A stretch of DNA of 46,466 nt from Spirochaetota bacterium (GCA_029265615.1 JAJUIB010000019.1:1-46466), one strand, 5' to 3'; counted from the first letter of the stretch, positions 21,341-31,938 are shown. A program made the numbers and translations. The notes: generated by a model not told the origin, from the sequence alone.

Positions 21341-21940
21341 ATGAAAACCAAGCGTGTTCTCATCGTCTTCATGATTCTCATGGCAGGATTAGTCCTCACG
21401 GCAGCCCTTTTCCCGGCAGAATTCACGACCTTGCTCAAACAGCCTGCGTTGTTCAACCATGCGCTCTTCATCCATGCCCTTGCGGCATGCCTCTTTTTCG
21501 GCAATGCGCTTGTTGGAATACTCTGGGAAGCGCGCGGCATTGCGACACGGAAGAAGGACATCTTTTTCCATACCTTCAGTACCGTAAGCTGGCTCGACGC
21601 CCGCTTCTCCGCTCCGCTCATCATCATCACCGTCGTTTCAGGACTAATGCTCGCCGTGATCCTTGGCGACCTGTGGCAGATCGGGTGGCTTTCTCTCGGA
21701 TTCCTGCTTTTCCTCTTCTCGGGCCTCGTGTGGGTGCTCAGCGATATTCCGCTCCAGTACAAAATCAAGGCCCTTGTGGCACAGATCCCCCCAGACGACG
21801 AAGCCCTGCCCCAGAAGCTCGAGGGTCTCCTGCGGCTCCGTTTGTGGGTTTCCCTCGCAGGGGTCATCCCCCTCGCCATCGTCTTCGCACTCATGGTGTA
21901 TAGGCCGGACATACCGCCATTCGGGCATTGGCTCCCCTGA
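21341..21940 (+). CDS. DUF2269-like integral membrane protein
   Basis: A 199-residue protein with four or five membrane helices, resembling the DUF2269 family of unknown function. Helices run at about residues 6-24, 38-56, 84-106, 112-130 and 162-182. A WLDARFSAPLIIITVVSGLM stretch and HTFSTVSW are the conserved-looking parts, with histidines in the second helix (NHALFIHALAA) that could bind metal or haem. The ATG at 21341 gives the first helix a proper start; the longer frame begins inside the glpK leader. The start has only a weak GAAG. Neighbours (glpK, metK) do not suggest a role. Confidence 0.7.
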   Translation: MKTKRVLIVFMILMAGLVLTAALFPAEFTTLLKQPALFNHALFIHALAACLFFGNALVGILWEARGIATRKKDIFFHTFSTVSWLDARFSAPLIIITVVSGLMLAVILGDLWQIGWLSLGFLLFLFSGLVWVLSDIPLQYKIKALVAQIPPDDEALPQKLEGLLRLRLWVSLAGVIPLAIVFALMVYRPDIPPFGHWLP

Positions 21941-22010
21941 TGATCGCGGAGCGGCAGGTTTGAGCATCCGCCCCTCTTGCCACAGCCCCTTCATTTCGCG
22001 ATAGTCAAAT

Positions 22011-22043
22011 TACGATCTGGCGCGCGTCGCGCCCTAGATCGTA
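22011..22043. other. Long bulged hairpin between the DUF2269 and metK genes
   Basis: TACGATCT pairs with AGATCGTA and the inner GGCGCG pairs with CGCGCC around a CGT loop, with a 2-base bulge in the right arm: 14 bp in all. No T-run follows on either strand, so it is not a standard terminator. A second short stem (ACCGCC/GGCGGT, 22042-22073) lies just after it. Function unknown; factor-dependent termination or RNA stability are possible. Confidence 0.5.
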
Positions 22044-22101
22044 CCGCCGATTTATTCCCACTTGCGGGCGGTCAAAAAATTCACGCTAAAAAGGAGGCCC
22101 C

Positions 22102-22173
22102 ATGGCCCGTTCCCGCCACGCCGCGTGGCGGTATCGCTCCGGCGCCTCCCCACGCGCAAGGAGTACCCCATGA
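22102..22173 (+). CDS. Leader peptide (23 residues) translationally coupled to metK
   Basis: A short ORF too small for normal gene calling. It has an excellent ribosome-binding site (AAGGAGG, four bases before the ATG) and ends with a TGA that overlaps the metK ATG (ATGA). The peptide is arginine-rich (six or more Arg of 23). An 8-bp perfect hairpin lies inside it (22113-22120 with 22124-22131, loop CCG). Its GGAGGC (22093-22098) can also pair with GCCTCC (22144-22149), which would hide the leader ribosome-binding site. This suggests control of metK by leader translation. Not known to me as a described element. Confidence 0.5.
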   Translation: MARSRHAAWRYRSGASPRARSTP

Positions 22174-23336
22174 AAGACCGACGCTACCTTTTCACCTCCG
22201 AGTCCGTCGGCGAAGGCCACCCGGACAAGCTCTGCGACCAGATTTCCGATGCTGTCCTCGATGCCTGTCTCGTCGATGATCCCGAGTCACATGTCGCATG
22301 CGAGTGCTACGCCACCACCGGTATGGTACTCGTCGGCGGCGAGATCACCACCAACACCTATGTCGACATCCAGGAGCTTTCCCGCCAGGTCGTCAAGGAA
22401 ATCGGTTATACCAACCCCGATTATGGCATCGACTATGAGTCCATGGCCGTACTCAATGCCATCCACGCTCAGTCGCCCGATATCAATCAGGGAGTTTCCG
22501 GTCACGGGCTCAAGGAGTTCGAGGGCCAGCAGGGCGCAGGCGACCAAGGAATGATGTTCGGCTTTGCCTGCCGGGAAACGCCGGAGCTCATGCCCGCACC
22601 CATCATGTACGCGCATCGCCTCCTCGAGCGCGCCGCCGAACTCCGCAAAGCCCGCCGCATTCCCTGGCTCAGGCCCGATGCGAAGAGCCAGGTCACCCTT
22701 GAATACGAGGGCCACAGACCCATACGGGTCGATACCGTCGTCGTTTCCCATCAGCACAATCCCGACATCCCCTATGAGGCTTTGCGCGACACGATCATCG
22801 AGGAGATCATCCGCCCCATCTTCGAACCGACCGGGCTCGACATGGAAAGCACAAAGTACTTCGTGAATCCGACCGGTCGTTTTGTGATCGGCGGCCCCGC
22901 GGGCGACACAGGCCTTACCGGCCGCAAGATCATCGTCGACAGCTACGGCGGTATGGGCCGCCATGGAGGCGGCGCCTTTTCCGGCAAAGATCCCTCCAAA
23001 GTCGACCGCTCTGCCGCCTATATGGCACGTTACGTCGCAAAGAACATCGTCGCGGCCGGCCTTGCCGAACGCTGCGAGCTCGAGCTCGCCTATGCGATAG
23101 GCGTCCCCTTCCCTGTCTCCGTGATGGTCGAAACCTTCGGCACCGGAGCGGTCGCCGAAGAGCGCATTGCCCTAGCGGTGCAAAAGGTTTTCGACCTTTC
23201 TCCCGCTGGCATTATTCGCGAGCTCGAGCTCAAGCGGCCGATATATCGCCGCACTGCCGCCTACGGCCACTTCGGCCGCGATCACTTCAGCTGGGAACGC
23301 ACCGACAAAGCCGAAGCGCTCAAAAAAGTCATCTGA
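22170..23336 (+). CDS. metK: S-adenosylmethionine synthetase
   Basis: Makes S-adenosylmethionine from methionine and ATP. The 388-residue protein shows the three-domain MetK pattern: [20 protein letters not shown] at the N-terminus (methionine and ATP contacts), [21 protein letters not shown] in the middle, and the phosphate-binding [18 protein letters not shown] near residue 270. [13 protein letters not shown] and [20 protein letters not shown] are also family hallmarks. The ATG at 22170 has AAGGAG six bases upstream and overlaps the stop of a 23-residue leader ORF; the longer in-frame extension is not conserved. No SAM riboswitch motif was recognised upstream. A GC hairpin follows the gene. 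Confidence 0.97.
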   Translation: MKDRRYLFTSESVGEGHPDKLCDQISDAVLDACLVDDPESHVACECYATTGMVLVGGEITTNTYVDIQELSRQVVKEIGYTNPDYGIDYESMAVLNAIHAQSPDINQGVSGHGLKEFEGQQGAGDQGMMFGFACRETPELMPAPIMYAHRLLERAAELRKARRIPWLRPDAKSQVTLEYEGHRPIRVDTVVVSHQHNPDIPYEALRDTIIEEIIRPIFEPTGLDMESTKYFVNPTGRFVIGGPAGDTGLTGRKIIVDSYGGMGRHGGGAFSGKDPSKVDRSAAYMARYVAKNIVAAGLAERCELELAYAIGVPFPVSVMVETFGTGAVAEERIALAVQKVFDLSPAGIIRELELKRPIYRRTAAYGHFGRDHFSWERTDKAEALKKVI

Positions 23337-23346
23337 GCCCCCGGAA

Positions 23347-23378
23347 GGGAGGTGCGCTTGGGAGCGCGCCTCCCTCTT
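23347..23378 (+). terminator. Probable terminator after metK
   Basis: An 11-bp stem with one G-T pair (23347-23357 with 23364-23374, loop of 6) followed by only TCTT. The short T-run overlaps the -35 of the next promoter, so termination may be partial. Confidence 0.5.
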
Positions 23379-23405
23379 GACGGCGGCGTGATGGGTAGCT
23401 ATCAT
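23377..23405 (+). promoter_or_regulatory. Promoter of the second LacI-family regulator gene
   Basis: TTGACG (23377-23382), 17-base spacer, TATCAT (23400-23405), directly followed by the operator at 23406. Spacing and hexamers are close to the sigma-70 consensus. Confidence 0.7.
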
Positions 23406-23419
23406 TGAAACCGGTTGCA
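23406..23419 (+). promoter_or_regulatory. Auto-operator of the second LacI-family regulator
   Basis: TGAAACCGGTTGCA differs at one base from the perfect palindrome TGCAACCGGTTGCA found after the gene. It begins at the base after the -10 and so covers the transcription start, a typical repressor position. Confidence 0.75.
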
Positions 23420-23425
23420 GTGCCA

Positions 23426-24427
23426 ATGAAAAAGAACCTTGCGTCGATTGCGGATCTCGCCAAACTTGCAGGCGTTTCCAAGTCCACTGTTTCCCGCGCG
23501 CTTGCGGGAAGCCCACTCGTTAACAGCGCAACCCGCGAACGCATCGAAGCCCTTGCCCGTGAACATAACTTCCGGCCGAACCTCCCCGCACGCTACTTGA
23601 GCCTTGGTGCAAGCAGAACCATCGGGTTTGTCACCCATGCCTGTGCTGAGTCCGATGGTGCGCCCGGCCAGTTCAGCCTCGAGATCCAAAGCGGCGTCGC
23701 CGCCGGACTCAAGGCCCGGAGCTTCGACCTCCTCGCGCTCTACATTGATCCGCTCGATGAATCCTGGGCCGCCGACTACCTCGACTCTGGGCTTGTCGCC
23801 GGTTTCATTCTCATGACAAGTGAACACAAACGCCGCCATCTTGATCTTCTCCTTGAACTCGAGGCGCCCTTTGTCGCCTGGGGCAATGGCAAAGGGCGCT
23901 TTTGTTCCGTCGTCGGCGACAACGTACAGGGCGGTCGACTTGCCGCCGAACGCCTACTCGCTCTGGGACGGCGTCGCATTGCGATGATCGGGGGACCGAA
24001 AGGCGAAGCAGAGGCGGATGACCGGCTCCGCGGGTTTTCCGCAGTCCTTGCGGCCGCAGGACAGCCTCTCGATCCTCGACGCCTCGTCCATGGCGATTAT
24101 GGCGAAGGGTCCGGCCTCGCCGCGGCAGAAGCGCTTCTCGCAGCCGATCCCGAGCTTGATGCGATTTTTGCCGCGAGCGATCTTATGGCAATCGCGGCAC
24201 TTCGCCGCCTCGCGGCACACGGGCGCCGTGTCCCCGAGGATGTCGCCGTTATTGGCTATGATGACATCAGACTCGCCGCCTATGTAAGCCCCGCGCTTAC
24301 GACGGTGAGCCAGCACATCCAAGAGGCCGGGCGTTATCTGGCCGAGGACCTTATCGCACGCATCGATGGTGGACCGATCAGCACCCGCGTGCTTCCTGTG
24401 GAGCTCGTTATCCGAAACTCGGCATAG
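23426..24427 (+). CDS. LacI-family transcriptional regulator
   Basis: A 333-residue repressor-type regulator. The DNA-binding helix-turn-helix and hinge helix read LASIADLAKLAGVSKSTVSR then ALAGSPLVNSATRERIEALA, followed by a ligand-binding domain with RTIGFVTHACAES, GLVAGFILMTSEHKRRHLD, RRIAMIGGPKGEAEADDRLRG, DAIFAASDLMAIAALRRLA and VAVIGYDDIRLAAYVSPALTTVS. The ATG at 23426 is in the position usual for the family. A matching operator lies between promoter and ATG, so it should repress itself; a second, perfect copy lies 20 bases after its stop, ahead of the small basic protein gene. The ligand is unknown; there is no sugar-transport gene beside it. Confidence 0.92.
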   Translation: MKKNLASIADLAKLAGVSKSTVSRALAGSPLVNSATRERIEALAREHNFRPNLPARYLSLGASRTIGFVTHACAESDGAPGQFSLEIQSGVAAGLKARSFDLLALYIDPLDESWAADYLDSGLVAGFILMTSEHKRRHLDLLLELEAPFVAWGNGKGRFCSVVGDNVQGGRLAAERLLALGRRRIAMIGGPKGEAEADDRLRGFSAVLAAAGQPLDPRRLVHGDYGEGSGLAAAEALLAADPELDAIFAASDLMAIAALRRLAAHGRRVPEDVAVIGYDDIRLAAYVSPALTTVSQHIQEAGRYLAEDLIARIDGGPISTRVLPVELVIRNSA

Positions 24428-24446
24428 AAGCTATTTTACAGCTTTT

Positions 24447-24460
24447 TGCAACCGGTTGCA
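24447..24460 (+). promoter_or_regulatory. Perfect 14-bp LacI-type operator
   Basis: TGCAACCGGTTGCA is a perfect palindrome with the central CG pair typical of LacI-family operators. It lies between the regulator gene and the 71-residue ORF, which is its apparent target. Confidence 0.8.
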
Positions 24461-24483
24461 GTCCGAGAAAAATGGGAGGCGGT

Positions 24484-24699
24484 ATGAAGCTTTTGGCGAT
24501 GCTTAAAAGTTCGCTCCGAGACGTTCCTTTTGAAGATTGGTGTCCACCATACTATCGTGAACTTGCCCTCGAATACGAGAAAACACAGGCACGACGCCGT
24601 GCACGGCAGGCGGTGCGAAAGATGCGTCTCCGCCGTACCCGCGATCTCCTTGCACATCTTATACGGCGCATGGGTATAGCCCTGCGAAACGCAAGATAA
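24484..24699 (+). CDS. Small basic protein of unknown function
   Basis: A 71-residue predicted protein that I do not recognise. It begins MKLLAMLKSSLRDVPFEDW, continues with PPYYRELALEYEKTQ, then a strongly basic helical half with 16 or so Arg (RRRARQAVRKMRLRRTRDLL). The helical, arginine-rich tail could bind RNA, DNA or a membrane surface; nothing more can be said. GGGAGG precedes the ATG at a good distance, and the perfect LacI operator lies 24 bases upstream, so it is probably a real, repressed gene. It precedes the MCP-like receptor gene by 75 bases on the same strand. Confidence 0.6.
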   Translation: MKLLAMLKSSLRDVPFEDWCPPYYRELALEYEKTQARRRARQAVRKMRLRRTRDLLAHLIRRMGIALRNAR

Positions 24700-24774
24700 A
24701 ATTAAGGCTTTCAAGCCCATCCATGGTTTCCTGGCGCCGCGTGCCCTACAATGAATGGCATACAAGGAGCCCCT

Positions 24775-27039
24775 GTGCGTGTAGTTCACCGCTTCTCCTT
24801 TCTGTGGCTCTTCAGCCTCCTGCTTCTCCCTCGGCTCGCCGACTTTGCGGCGCAGGAGTACGCGCCGCAAAGCCGTAGCGTTCTTGAGCACGGGGCCAAC
24901 CTCGGGGGACAGCGCATGCTCATCCGCCCCTACTCGCCCGACGAAGCCTTCCCCGCCTTTGACGATCCCCGCTTTGTTCCCTTTTCCGACGGCGCCATCC
25001 ACCCAGCCGCAGAGGGACGCCGGAGTTATTTTCTTGCCGCTGGATTTCGCCTCACCCAGGATGCAGGCACTGCAGCGCTCATCATTCCACCAAGCGATTA
25101 TCCCTTCAGCCTCAGACTCAACGGCATCACACTCCTCGAGCTCGGCCGCCATGCCGATCGCTACGTCTCGAACATCTTTCTTTCGACGGCGCTCTGGCTT
25201 CCGCCCGAACTCCTTAAACACGACGGGGGCATCAATGAGCTCATGATCGCCTATTATCCCATCGCCGGCGATGAAGACTACCCGCTCACCTTTCCCCAAC
25301 TTACAACGCCCCGCCGCGCAGAAGGAGCGGTGTTCCTCCGTAACTTTCTCCGCGTCCATCTCATCACCGCTGCGGCATTCTCTGCGCTCATACTTGCGCT
25401 TTATTTCAGCCTTCTTGCCGTTTCCGGCCGTGACCGGAGCATGTATGCGTCCTTTGCGCTTCTCTGCATCTCGTTTGCCCTTGCGTATCTCGAGATCTAT
25501 CTCCAGACCTCGGCGCTTGAGGAACTCCTCCTCAAAAAACTTTCCAAGCTCGGCTTTCTTGGTCTGCTCTTTTGTTTTCCGGTCCTTGTCTCGTTTTTCA
25601 CCGCCCGCCCCCAGCCACGCCTCCGCACAAAATTCATCGGTTTCTGGGGCGCGATCAATCTCATAGCCGCCGTAGCATTCCTGTCCGCCCCTGACAAACT
25701 CGCGGTCGACCGTTTTTTCACCCCCGCGATGGCTTTTGAGTTCGTTATCGCCATGAGTTTTTCCTGTTTCGCCCTTGTAGCCGCGCTCCACGAGCGAAAT
25801 CGCGGTGCGCCGCCCCTTCTCGGCGGACTCGTTCTTGTCATTCTTGGAAGCGGTGCCGATATCGTCGCTATTTCAAGCGGAAACCTCCCCTATGTGTACC
25901 TAACCCCCTATGGCTTCCTCGCCATCGTTATCGCGATCTTTATTGTGCTGGCCCGCAAGCAGGTGCGCACAGCCGAAGAAGCCCGCGCCCACGCACAACT
26001 CCTCGGCGAACAAAGCCAGGAACAAAACCGGGTGATGGAACGTGTACGAGAACTCTCAGCAGAACTCGTCGCGGCCGAGCGCGAACTCGAAGCGGCAGCA
26101 GCAGATGCCGAGCGGCTCATCGCAGAGAGCGCCAAAGAAGCACGCCGCGCGGCGGATGAATCAAGCGAGCGCGCCGCAGAGGCAAGTACCGTCGCAGGAC
26201 TGCTTGCCGAGCAAATAGCCCGTTCAGCCGCGCACATTCCCACGGCGGTGCGAAGCCAGGCGGCGTTCACCGACTCGGTGGCAACAACGCTTTCCGCGAT
26301 GAATGAGCGCATCGAGTCGCTTGCCGCCGATGCACAGGGAAGCGCGCAGGCATCGGAAGGACTCGCTGCTCGTGGCGACGAGGCGGCGAGAATTGTTGCC
26401 GAGTCGCGAAGCTCCGCCGCCTCAATTGCAGGAGCCGCAGCCTATCTCCGCGAGGTGATCAGCCAGGTTCTCGACATCGCCGATAAAACAAACACCCTTG
26501 CGATCAATACCGCCATCGAAGCGGCGCGAGCCGGACATGCGGGGCGTGGGTTTGCCGTCATTGCAACAGCGATTCGTAGCCTCGCAGCCGAATCGGGAAG
26601 CCTCCTTGCAGCGACAGCTTCGCGCCTCCGAGAACTCGAAGAGGCGGTGAGCCGTAATGAAGCCACAAGTAGTGCCGTCGAAGCGGGGCTCTCGAGAATC
26701 ATTGGTTCGGGGCGTGAGACTGCACGGCTCATCGGCCTCATTTCCGAGGGCATACTTGCCCGACGCGAGGAGTCGAAAACCCTCGTCGCGCAAGCCGCAC
26801 GGCTACGCGATGAAACGCGTTCTATTGAAGCCCCCATCGACCAGTCGCTCGCCGACAATGATGCTGCACGCAGACGCATTGTCTCGCTGGCCGACTGCTT
26901 TGCCGCACTCGAACGCACGCTGCTTGCCGAGGCAGAGCGCACGCGGTACCTTGAGGAGGCGATAGGCCGTGTCATCGGTGTCGCAACGCGCGATCGCGCG
27001 ATTGTCGCCGGTCTCGACGCCATTGTGCGAGGGGTTTAA
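24775..27039 (+). CDS. MCP-like receptor with 7TMR-DISM-type membrane region
   Basis: A 754-residue probable signal receptor. From GTG 24775: a signal peptide (about 1-27), an extracytoplasmic domain of beta-sandwich type (about 30-190, resembling 7TMR-DISM extracellular domain), seven membrane helices (about 192-393), a long coiled coil rich in Ala, Glu and Arg (about 395-550), and the methyl-accepting hairpin ADKTNTLAINTAIEAARAGH then GRGFAVIATAIRSLAAESG (about 568-608). The hairpin tip normally contacts CheA and CheW. There is no HAMP domain. The GTG was chosen because AAGGAG lies 6 bases before it; an upstream ATG at 24751 has none. A possible TACAAT -10 lies at 24745-24750. Such 7TMR-DISM/MCP fusions are frequent in spirochaetes. 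Ligand unknown. Confidence 0.87.
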   Translation: MRVVHRFSFLWLFSLLLLPRLADFAAQEYAPQSRSVLEHGANLGGQRMLIRPYSPDEAFPAFDDPRFVPFSDGAIHPAAEGRRSYFLAAGFRLTQDAGTAALIIPPSDYPFSLRLNGITLLELGRHADRYVSNIFLSTALWLPPELLKHDGGINELMIAYYPIAGDEDYPLTFPQLTTPRRAEGAVFLRNFLRVHLITAAAFSALILALYFSLLAVSGRDRSMYASFALLCISFALAYLEIYLQTSALEELLLKKLSKLGFLGLLFCFPVLVSFFTARPQPRLRTKFIGFWGAINLIAAVAFLSAPDKLAVDRFFTPAMAFEFVIAMSFSCFALVAALHERNRGAPPLLGGLVLVILGSGADIVAISSGNLPYVYLTPYGFLAIVIAIFIVLARKQVRTAEEARAHAQLLGEQSQEQNRVMERVRELSAELVAAERELEAAAADAERLIAESAKEARRAADESSERAAEASTVAGLLAEQIARSAAHIPTAVRSQAAFTDSVATTLSAMNERIESLAADAQGSAQASEGLAARGDEAARIVAESRSSAASIAGAAAYLREVISQVLDIADKTNTLAINTAIEAARAGHAGRGFAVIATAIRSLAAESGSLLAATASRLRELEEAVSRNEATSSAVEAGLSRIIGSGRETARLIGLISEGILARREESKTLVAQAARLRDETRSIEAPIDQSLADNDAARRRIVSLADCFAALERTLLAEAERTRYLEEAIGRVIGVATRDRAIVAGLDAIVRGV

Positions 27040-27047
27040 TAAACGCG

Positions 27048-27063
27048 CGTTTCACGTGAAACA
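27048..27063. promoter_or_regulatory. parS site 1 (ParB-binding)
   Basis: CGTTTCACGTGAAACA matches the bacterial parS consensus TGTTTCACGTGAAACA at 15 of 16 bases. It lies just after the MCP-like gene. ParB loads here for chromosome segregation. No parA/parB gene is in the window. Confidence 0.85.
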
Positions 27064-27182
27064 CAGCCGTCTTCGCCGTTCTCTGCGATTTCAGCTCCTT
27101 TTGTCGACTCGCACTATATTGGCAATTAAACCAGGGGATTCTCAACGTATCCCGATTGCTTACAGAAGGATGAGGGAGTTAC

Positions 27183-27212
27183 ATGCACGTCGCCAACGTA
27201 CCAGCCCCCTGA
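27183..27212 (+). CDS. Possible 9-residue peptide ORF between the parS sites
   Basis: ATG after AGGGAG encodes MHVANVPAP, stop, and is followed 4 bases later by a strong terminator. It has the look of a leader peptide or a small transcript, but no plus-strand gene follows. The 119 bases before it (27064-27182) hold no other feature that I can support. Confidence 0.25.
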   Translation: MHVANVPAP

Positions 27213-27216
27213 TACA

Positions 27217-27249
27217 CAAAGAGCCGCCCTCGGGGCGGCTCTTTGTTTC
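27217..27249. terminator. Bidirectional terminator between the MCP-like gene and gyrA
   Basis: A 13-bp perfect stem (27217-27229 with 27233-27245, loop TCG). On the plus strand it is followed by TTTC, on the minus strand by TGTATC, so the T-runs come partly from the stem ends. It serves two converging genes and its last two bases overlap parS site 2. Confidence 0.8.
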
Positions 27250-27259
27250 ACGTGAAACA
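27244..27259. promoter_or_regulatory. parS site 2 (ParB-binding), perfect consensus
   Basis: TGTTTCACGTGAAACA, identical to the consensus, 196 bases centre to centre from site 1. It lies 7 bases beyond the end of gyrA and about 6.6 kb from the AT-rich origin element. Confidence 0.92.
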
Positions 27260-27266
27260 CATACAC

Positions 27267-29852
27267 CTAGTCGTTCGATTGTTCGGAAGCATCCTGGCCC
27301 GTAGCCTCAGCGGTGGTGAGCGCATCGGTCTCGTCAGCCGAAGCGGTGGCACCTGAGCCGAGCTCTTCAGCTGGTTGAGACAGCCCTGCGCTGCCTACAT
27401 CCTCGGGGTTCCCGGAAAGCTCCTCCTCTTCGCGAACGATCTTATCGAGACCGATCACAAAATCCGGACGATCGATGTTGACGACACGAACGCCACGCGC
27501 GGCCTTGCCGAGAACCGGCACCGCAGCAGCGGCGATCTTGAGCGTCTTCCCGAGCGAGGTTATGACCATGACATCGTCATTATCGCGAACCGTTATCGCT
27601 CCAACAAGTTCTCCGGATTTTTCATCGGGTGCGTAGATCATCTGCCCACGGGTGGCGCGGCCGTGCACCGAGAAATTGTCGAAATCGGTACGCTTGCCAT
27701 ATCCATACTCGGAAAGCACGAGCATCCGCTCGTCGGAGGTAACGCGCAGCATCGCCGAAAGCTCATCCCCGTCCTCGAGTTTGATGCCACAGACACCACG
27801 AGATGCCCGCCCCATGACGCGCACCTCTTCCTCCGTTATGCGAAGAGCCTGGCCCTTTCGGGTGATGAGAACAGCCTCGTCCTTCCCCGTGGTCAAACAG
27901 GCGGATACAAGCCGATCGCCCTCGTCGAGGTTGATGCCGATGATGCCGCGGGTCTTCGCGTTTTGGAACTCGCTCGTCGCCACCTTTTTCACAACACCGC
28001 ACAGTGTTCCCATGAGCAGGAACTGCTCGTCGGAAAAGTCCTTGAAATCGACAATTGCGGTGATCTCTTCGTTCGGAGAGATTGCAAGAAGGCCTTTGAT
28101 ATGCGCGCCACGTGCCTGGCGGGAAGCCTCGGGTATCTCGTGAGCTTTGAGCCAGTAGGCCTTGCCCTCACTCGAGATAAATAGGAGATAGTCGTGAGTG
28201 TTCGCAACAAAGAGCTGTTCGACATAATCATCGTCCATAAGCGAAGCCGAGCTCGACCCCTTGCCACCGCGACCCTGGCTCCGGTAGGCGCTTGTCGCGA
28301 CGCGCTTCACAAAGCCCTTGTTGGAGATGAGAATCACCATCTCCTCGCGCTTGATGAGATCTTCGATGTTGATCTGCTCAATCTCATCGGCAACGATCTC
28401 CGTGCGCCGCTTGTCGCCATAGCGCTTCGCAGCCTCGAGGGTCTCATCCTTGACGAGGGCAAGGAGCTTCGCCTCGCTCGCAAGAAGGTCCGTGAGATAG
28501 GCGATGCGCGCTTCGGTTTCGGCGAGTTCGGCCTCGAGCTTTTCGGTTTCGAGAGAGGTGAGACGGGCAAGGCGCATGTCGAGAATCGCCTGCGCCTGTA
28601 CCTCGTCAAGACCAAAGCGTTCGCGTAGGCGCGTTTTGGCAAGCTCGGTATCCTTCGAGGTCTTGATGATGTGAACGACTTCGTCGATGTTCTTAAGCGC
28701 GACAACGAGGCCGCGGAGTATGTGGGCCTTTTCTTCCGACTTGCGGAGCTCATAGCGGCTCCGCCGTGTCACCACCTCGACCCGGTGCTTTACAAAGTGG
28801 GCGATAAGGTCCTTGAGTCCCAGCTGTTTGGGTCGACCATCAACGATCGCCATGTTGATGACGCCGAAGGTGGTTTGAAGCGGTGTGTGGGTAAACAAGC
28901 GATTGAGAACAAGCTTGGGCACCGCACCCTTCTTGAGTTCCATGACAATGCGGAGCCCCTCGCGGTCGGATTCGTCGCGCAAGTCGGAGACGCCGTCGAG
29001 CACCTTGTCGCGAATCAGTTCGGCAATGCGCGTAATGAGTGAGGTTTTATTAACGGCATAGGGGATTTCGGTGAAAACAATCGCCTCCCGCCCCCCCTTC
29101 AGCGTCTCGATTTGAAATTTGCCCCGAACAACGATCTTGCCCTTGCCGTTCTGGTAGGCTTCCTTGATTCCACGCCGCCCAAAAATCGTACCGCCGGTCG
29201 GAAAGTCAGGCCCCTTGATATGCCGCATGAGGCCTTCGACGCTGATTGCGGGATCATCGATATAGGCGGCGATTGCTTCAGCCGCCTCGACGAGATTATG
29301 CGGCGGCATATTGGTCGCCATGCCGACCGCAATACCCGAGGAGCCATTGATGATAAGATTCGGAATCGCGGATGGAAGAACCGATGGCTCCTTGAGCGAT
29401 TCGTCATAGTTAGGAACAAAATCGACCGTATCCTTGTCGAGATCGGCGAGCATTTCCTCGCCGGCCCGCGAGAGTTTGGCCTCTGTATAGCGCGAGGCAG
29501 CAGGCGGGTCGCCATCTATCGAGCCGAAATTTCCCTGTCCATGAACAAGGGGGTATCGGAGCGAAAAGTCCTGCGCCATGCGGACGAGGGCGTCATAGAG
29601 CGAAAAGTCGCCATGGGGGTGGTATTTACCCATCGCGTCGCCCGTAATACGCGCGCTCTTTTTGGTAGCCGCTGTATAGCGGAGGCCAAGCTCGTCCATC
29701 GCATAGAGGAGTCGACGATGAACGGGCTTGAGTCCGTCGCGGACGTCGGGCAGCGCCCGGGCCACGATGACCGACATCGCGTAATTGAGGTAAGCGGTTT
29801 TAACCTCGTCCTCGACGGGGACGGGAATCACCTTGCCTGATAGCTCTGCCAT
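27267..29852 (-). CDS. gyrA: DNA gyrase subunit A
   Basis: Breakage-and-rejoining subunit of DNA gyrase, 861 residues. The catalytic tyrosine is Tyr122 ([10 protein letters not shown]), at the same number as in E. coli. The N-terminal winged helix, tower and coiled-coil regions are followed by a C-terminal beta-pinwheel with a GyrA box read as QGRGGKG, so it is GyrA rather than ParC. The C-terminal tail is long and acidic. The quinolone-determining region reads [13 protein letters not shown]: residue 83, usually serine or alanine, is phenylalanine, while Asp87 is kept. The start lies 12 bases after gyrB, in a gyrBA operon transcribed away from dnaA. A bidirectional terminator follows. Confidence 0.97.
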   Translation of the reverse strand: MAELSGKVIPVPVEDEVKTAYLNYAMSVIVARALPDVRDGLKPVHRRLLYAMDELGLRYTAATKKSARITGDAMGKYHPHGDFSLYDALVRMAQDFSLRYPLVHGQGNFGSIDGDPPAASRYTEAKLSRAGEEMLADLDKDTVDFVPNYDESLKEPSVLPSAIPNLIINGSSGIAVGMATNMPPHNLVEAAEAIAAYIDDPAISVEGLMRHIKGPDFPTGGTIFGRRGIKEAYQNGKGKIVVRGKFQIETLKGGREAIVFTEIPYAVNKTSLITRIAELIRDKVLDGVSDLRDESDREGLRIVMELKKGAVPKLVLNRLFTHTPLQTTFGVINMAIVDGRPKQLGLKDLIAHFVKHRVEVVTRRSRYELRKSEEKAHILRGLVVALKNIDEVVHIIKTSKDTELAKTRLRERFGLDEVQAQAILDMRLARLTSLETEKLEAELAETEARIAYLTDLLASEAKLLALVKDETLEAAKRYGDKRRTEIVADEIEQINIEDLIKREEMVILISNKGFVKRVATSAYRSQGRGGKGSSSASLMDDDYVEQLFVANTHDYLLFISSEGKAYWLKAHEIPEASRQARGAHIKGLLAISPNEEITAIVDFKDFSDEQFLLMGTLCGVVKKVATSEFQNAKTRGIIGINLDEGDRLVSACLTTGKDEAVLITRKGQALRITEEEVRVMGRASRGVCGIKLEDGDELSAMLRVTSDERMLVLSEYGYGKRTDFDNFSVHGRATRGQMIYAPDEKSGELVGAITVRDNDDVMVITSLGKTLKIAAAAVPVLGKAARGVRVVNIDRPDFVIGLDKIVREEEELSGNPEDVGSAGLSQPAEELGSGATASADETDALTTAEATGQDASEQSND

Positions 29853-29864
29853 GCTGCGCGTTCC

Positions 29865-31835
<1,971 letters not shown>

Positions 31836-31938
31836 CTATGGCGGAGCTCCGGATCCGAATCGCGTACCGGGTCGGCGTAGCGATGCGGCCGGATGGCGGA
31901 AAAGGCCCGCCTTTTACGCTGAATGGGTTAAAAATCGC

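Noticed and set aside
21941-22169. SAM riboswitch ahead of metK
   Set aside because: No SAM-I, SAM-II or SAM/SAH core pattern was recognised; the structures present are simple hairpins and a leader ORF.
24428-24447. Small terminator after the second LacI gene
   Set aside because: AAGCT/AGCTT gives only 5 AT-rich pairs before TTTT; too weak to claim, and it abuts the operator.
24436-25791. Minus-strand 451-residue frame opposite the receptor gene
   Set aside because: Low-complexity Lys/Glu/Arg sequence, antisense to clear membrane helices of the receptor; a shadow caused by codon bias.
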